From Anaerolinea thermophila (GTDB lineage Bacteria; Chloroflexota; Anaerolineae; Anaerolineales; Villigracilaceae), in NCBI GenBank assembly GCA_020722305.1, contig DYLB01000044.1, positions 1 through 13,385 on the forward strand: a stretch of 13,385 bases of DNA. The letters run 5' to 3'. This document shows, piece after piece, positions 12,624 through 13,385 of the stretch. Each line of letters starts with the position of its first letter. The stretch's first letter is position 1. Position numbers and translations under genes: made by a program. Below the pieces are notes generated by a model. It worked only from the letters and a program-made list of their open reading frames with translations. It had not been told where the DNA came from and searched no databases.

Positions 12624-13292
12624 ATGGACCTGATCCCCTTCCTGTTCGACCTGTTCCTGCACCTCGATACCCACCTGGCCGAGATCATCTCCCAATATGG
12701 CACCTGGACTTACGCCATCCTGTTCGGCGTAATCTTCATGGAGACCGGTTTCGTCGTGACGCCCTTCCTGCCCGGCGATTCGCTGCTCTTCGCCGCCGGG
12801 ACCTTTGCCTCGCCGGTGATGAATTCAGCCCTGAATGTCTACCTGCTGGTCGGCCTGCTGACAGCGGCCGCCGTCCTGGGTGATACCGCCAACTACTGGA
12901 TCGGCCACTTCCTCGGCGAAAAGGCCTACAACAGCCGCTGGATCAAAAAGGAATACCTTGACCGTACCCACGCTTTCTTCGAAAAGCACGGCGGCAAGAC
13001 CATCTTCCTGGCCCGCTTCGTGCCGATCATCCGCACCTTTGCGCCTTTCGTCGCCGGCGTGGGACGCATGTCTTACGGCTATTTCTTCTCGTACAACGTG
13101 ATCGGCGGGATCGTCTGGGCCCCGCTCTTCACCTTGTCCGGCTATTTCTTCGGCAATCTGGATTTTGTGAAAGAAAACTTTTCGCTGGTCATCCTGGCGA
13201 TCATCTTCATCTCGCTCATCCCGGTCTTCGTGGAAGCGGTCAAGGCCAGGCAGGAGGGCAAGACCAAGAAAATGGAGAGTGAGACGCCGTAG
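12624..13292 (+). CDS. DedA-family (SNARE-associated/VTT) membrane protein
   Basis: 222-residue polytopic inner-membrane protein of the DedA family, which acts in membrane homeostasis, lipid (undecaprenyl phosphate or phospholipid) flipping and proton-linked drug tolerance. Family motifs are clear: FMETGFVVTPFLPGDSLLF (38-56) with Glu40 and Asp52, GDTANYWIG (86-94), and FLARFVPIIRTFAPFVAG (128-145) with Arg131 and Arg137. These correspond to Glu39, Asp51, Arg130 and Arg136, shown to be essential in E. coli YqjA. Hydrophobic segments lie at about 28-48, 70-95, 133-147, 155-177 and 186-204, and the C-terminus is Lys-rich and cytoplasmic. The start has only a weak GAGAG upstream. It is 143 nt after the fusion gene and may have its own promoter. 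The substrate cannot be told. Confidence 0.93.
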   Translation: MDLIPFLFDLFLHLDTHLAEIISQYGTWTYAILFGVIFMETGFVVTPFLPGDSLLFAAGTFASPVMNSALNVYLLVGLLTAAAVLGDTANYWIGHFLGEKAYNSRWIKKEYLDRTHAFFEKHGGKTIFLARFVPIIRTFAPFVAGVGRMSYGYFFSYNVIGGIVWAPLFTLSGYFFGNLDFVKENFSLVILAIIFISLIPVFVEAVKARQEGKTKKMESETP

Positions 13293-13360
13293 CCGTAGGG
13301 CGCAATCCTGTGAGGCTGCACTCGGCCTTCTATGACTCCGCTGCAAAAACCTTTTCTAAC

Positions 13361-13385
13361 CACTAAGGACACGAAGGTCACGAAT
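13361..13385. repeat. 9-nt tandem repeat running off the right edge
   Basis: CACTAAGGA (13361-13369), CACGAAGGT (13370-13378) and CACGAAT (13379-13385, cut) form nearly identical 9-nt units. With so few units visible it is suggestive only. The spacer from 13293 to 13360 shows nothing else I can support. Confidence 0.45.

Noticed and set aside
13361..13385. Possible CRISPR repeat
   Set aside because: The units are 9 nt and contiguous, with no spacers and no cas genes in the window.

Overview
The window looks like chromosome of a high-GC member of the Anaerolineae (Chloroflexota). This is an inference, not a database match. It rests on three secreted lipoproteins that carry Thr/Pro-rich linkers directly after the lipobox, the mix of gene families, and short palindromic and heptamer repeats in the spacers. 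The lineage call is moderately confident and the species is unknown.

Left part (1-3900), all on the minus strand. An initiator tRNA-Met is cut by the left edge; its promoter (TTGACG, 17 bp, TAGAAT) sits just downstream of a lipoprotein gene with two Ig-like domains. Upstream of that gene are two back-to-back perfect hairpins, then an M32 metallocarboxypeptidase, a 269-bp gene-free island made of several repeats, and a short SerA-type 2-hydroxyacid dehydrogenase. A 14-bp hairpin closes the block.

Middle part (3900-7334), minus strand. A small remnant reading frame and a heptamer array lie downstream of a tight three-gene efflux operon: membrane-fusion protein, LolD/MacB-type ATPase, MacB/FtsX-type permease, joined by a 2-nt gap and an ATGA overlap. 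A 277-bp divergent regulatory region (7335-7611) with three dyads separates it from a stand-alone GltD-like Fe-S flavoprotein on the plus strand, which ends in a strong 14-bp hairpin.

Right part (9146-13385). A minus-strand lipoprotein diverges from a plus-strand set that faces the outside of the cell: a membrane-anchored protein with HEWMH and NETTA motifs (probable zinc peptidase), a lipoprotein that fuses a DsbA-like thioredoxin domain to a cyclophilin domain, and a DedA-family membrane protein. The first two are 20 nt apart and probably cotranscribed. Together they suggest an envelope protein folding and quality-control locus. The DsbA-cyclophilin fusion is the most notable gene here.

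Two genes (metalloprotease and hydroxyacid dehydrogenase) have a -10-like hexamer only 6-7 nt before the ATG and no Shine-Dalgarno, so they may be transcribed without a leader. The other main genes mostly have clear Shine-Dalgarno sites.
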